DNA of 6,928 nt from DASYQV01 sp036005125. GTDB taxonomy: Bacteria > Acidobacteriota > Vicinamibacteria > Vicinamibacterales > UBA2999. The stretch spans positions 1-6,928 of the forward strand of contig DASYQV010000332.1 of the NCBI GenBank assembly GCA_036005125.1, given 5' to 3'. The notes beneath the pieces are model-generated. The model did not search any database, had not been told where the DNA came from, and saw only the letters and a program-made list of their open reading frames with translations. Of the stretch, positions 5,995 through 6,928 are shown piece by piece; the first letter of the stretch is position 1, and every line of letters starts with the position of its first letter. A program made the translations under genes and the position numbers.

Positions 5995-6612
5995 TCAGGC
6001 CGCCACGGTTTCGTGCGGCGTCTCGCTGAGGGTGACCGTTGCGCCCGTCATGAGCGCCTGCCACAACCCGAAAGCTCCTGGGTCCGCGTCCCATGCTGAG
6101 AGCCTCGGGGCACGCCGACCCGCGAGCTCCGCGACGGTCGCGTGTGGAACGAGCACGTACGCCGCGGTGCCGTCGCCCGGCAGCACGCACGCGATGTCGG
6201 TGCCGCGCGAGAGAATCGGGAGGTTGGGGCTGGGACGCTCGGCCACGTCGCGCAGCGCGCTGGTGAGATCCAACGCCAGATACTGGCGCTCCCGGCCGGC
6301 CTTCTCCTTGACGATGCAGAACGAGGCGGGGAGATCGATGGCCTGGGGGGCGTCGGGATCAATCCAGGCGTAGGCGGCGCCCGCTTTGAGAACCGCGAGC
6401 AGCACCACGACAAGCTCTGGCGATCGAGGCATGCGGACGAGCGCGACCGAACCGCGGACGAGGCCGCTCGCGATCAGGTGGCGCGCGAGCGCGTTTGCCT
6501 GCTGATTGAGCTGCCGGTAACTCAGCGTCCGGCCGACGCCCGCGAAAGCAGAGCCGTCCGGGCGGGTCGCGGTTTGTCGCTCGATTGCCCGATGGATGGC
6601 CTCGTTTGCCAC
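5995..6612 (-). CDS. Truncated NRPS-like adenylation (AMP-binding) domain protein
   Basis: This 205-residue protein matches only the N-terminal part of an adenylation domain, which is normally about 500 residues. Core A1 is LSYRQLNQQANALARHL (30-46). Core A2 is LKAGAAYAWIDPDAP (75-89). A region aligned with A3 (139-157) reads DIACVLPGDGTAAYVLVPH, where the family has a Ser/Thr/Gly-rich loop followed by PKG. The phosphate-binding signature and its lysine are thus absent, while the flanking VPHATVAEL fits. An A4-like stretch with FGLWQALMTGATVTL (181-195) comes just before the stop. Cores A5-A10, a carrier domain and any partner NRPS gene are missing, so normal amino-acid activation is not expected. 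I chose GTG 6612 because AAGAGGGAA (6623-6615) lies just upstream. The frame is open to 6834, but that part translates the hairpin repeat. It may be a decayed NRPS fragment or a small non-catalytic paralogue. Confidence 0.75.
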   Translation of the reverse strand: MANEAIHRAIERQTATRPDGSAFAGVGRTLSYRQLNQQANALARHLIASGLVRGSVALVRMPRSPELVVVLLAVLKAGAAYAWIDPDAPQAIDLPASFCIVKEKAGRERQYLALDLTSALRDVAERPSPNLPILSRGTDIACVLPGDGTAAYVLVPHATVAELAGRRAPRLSAWDADPGAFGLWQALMTGATVTLSETPHETVAA

Positions 6613-6769
6613 GTTTCCCTCTTGGATACCCACAGCCGCGGTTGTCCGGCAGCCGCGTGGGAGAGACTCCAGCAAACGCTCGGCCATTCGTTCGGGGTGA
6701 CGTTCGGACTGTGAACTGCTGGGGTGAATGGCAACAGTACAGGTAATAGAGGGTGCAAACCGCGGGCGA
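6613..6769. other. Upstream region of the adenylation-domain gene
   Basis: This is the 157-base leader between the composite repeat copy B and the GTG start at 6612. It carries the ribosome binding site AAGAGGGAA at 6623-6615 on the minus strand. An in-frame ATG at 6687 is a possible alternative start but lacks a ribosome binding site. I found no convincing promoter hexamer pair. Confidence 0.45.
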
Positions 6770-6857
6770 GGCGCGCGGAGCGCGCCAAAAAGATACTGGT
6801 CTAACCAGCCGAGGGGCTCTGCCTGGGATATCAAGGGGCAGAGCCCCTTGGCTGGTT
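6770..6857 (-). repeat. Composite two-hairpin repeat, copy B
   Basis: Read on the minus strand, the first hairpin begins 12 bases after the stop codon of the gene at the right edge. AACCAGCC (6857-6850) pairs with GGCTGGTT (6810-6803). One G-T wobble (6811 with 6849) joins this to the 12-bp inner stem AGGGGCTCTGCC/GGCAGAGCCCCT (arms 6812-6823 and 6837-6848). The result is an essentially continuous 21-bp stem with a 13-base loop, CCTTGATATCCCA. A 16-base spacer ending in TCTTTTT leads to the second hairpin: GGCGCGC (6786-6780), loop TCC, GCGCGCC (6776-6770). The order, loop motif and second palindrome match copy A. Its place behind a stop codon would allow a role in termination or 3'-end protection. 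Confidence 0.8.
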
Positions 6858-6869
6858 GATCTCACCCGC

Positions 6870-6928
6870 TTATTCTTGTCCCGGTTCTTTGAGCATATCT
6901 TCGATCACGTGCAGCAAAGCATCCGGTG
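6870..6928 (-). CDS. C-terminal end of a partial gene, product unknown
   Basis: On the minus strand an open frame enters from the right edge and ends at TAA (6872-6870). The visible 18 residues read PDALLHVIEDMLKEPGQE, a plausible amphipathic C-terminal helix with a charged tail. The region is too short for a family call. The main support for its being a real gene is the protein-like composition and the strong hairpin beginning 12 bases after the stop. The other two minus-strand frames here give less protein-like translations. Confidence 0.45.
   Translation of the reverse strand, partial: PDALLHVIEDMLKEPGQE

Noticed and set aside
6613..6834. N-terminal extension of the adenylation-domain protein
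   Set aside because: It translates the hairpin repeat and has no homology. The ribosome binding site at 6623-6615 favours GTG 6612.

Overview
This is a high-GC bacterial chromosomal window. It holds a tRNA, an RpoD-type sigma factor, a LigD-type end-joining ligase operon, a membrane-anchored protein and an adenylation-domain fragment. Codon use is strongly GC-biased, and gene spacing and Shine-Dalgarno signals are bacterial. The mix of RpoD-like sigma factor, Lig-Pol LigD without a phosphoesterase domain, DinB-type remnant and dispersed palindromic repeats would suit an Acidobacteriota-like or other soil-type genome. That placement is inference, because nothing here is a taxonomic marker.

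Layout: a tRNA-Lys(UUU) lies on the minus strand (12-83) and is divergent from the sigma-70 factor gene (257-1897, plus). A disturbed, gene-poor stretch follows (1898-2646). It contains an array of 7-bp TGATGCC/TGATTCC units folded into a long inverted repeat (1904-1985), a decayed DinB-family gene on the minus strand (1926-2316), a composite two-hairpin repeat (2317-2400) and a candidate promoter (2585-2613). Next come a GAF plus HisKA-like protein (2647-3396) and, overlapping it by 14 bp, a LigD DNA ligase/polymerase (3383-5269). A single-pass membrane protein with a C-terminal OB-like domain (5356-5961) follows with its own strong ribosome binding site. Converging on it from the minus strand is a short, truncated NRPS-like adenylation domain (5995-6612). 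Upstream of that gene is a second copy of the composite hairpin repeat (6770-6857), 12 bp behind the stop codon of a gene that runs off the right edge (6870-6928, minus).

The main coherent functional unit is the GAF/HisKA-like gene plus ligD. The overlap suggests co-translation and perhaps signal-responsive control of non-homologous end joining. No Ku gene is visible here, and the LigD lacks the 3'-phosphoesterase domain, so those functions would have to be encoded elsewhere.

The most notable unexplained structure is the composite two-hairpin element. It is present once in each orientation, with a conserved loop and a conserved GC-rich second palindrome, but the stem bases of its first hairpin differ in a compensated way. 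It looks like a REP/MITE-like or structured-RNA family. One copy abuts exactly the point where the DinB homology stops.
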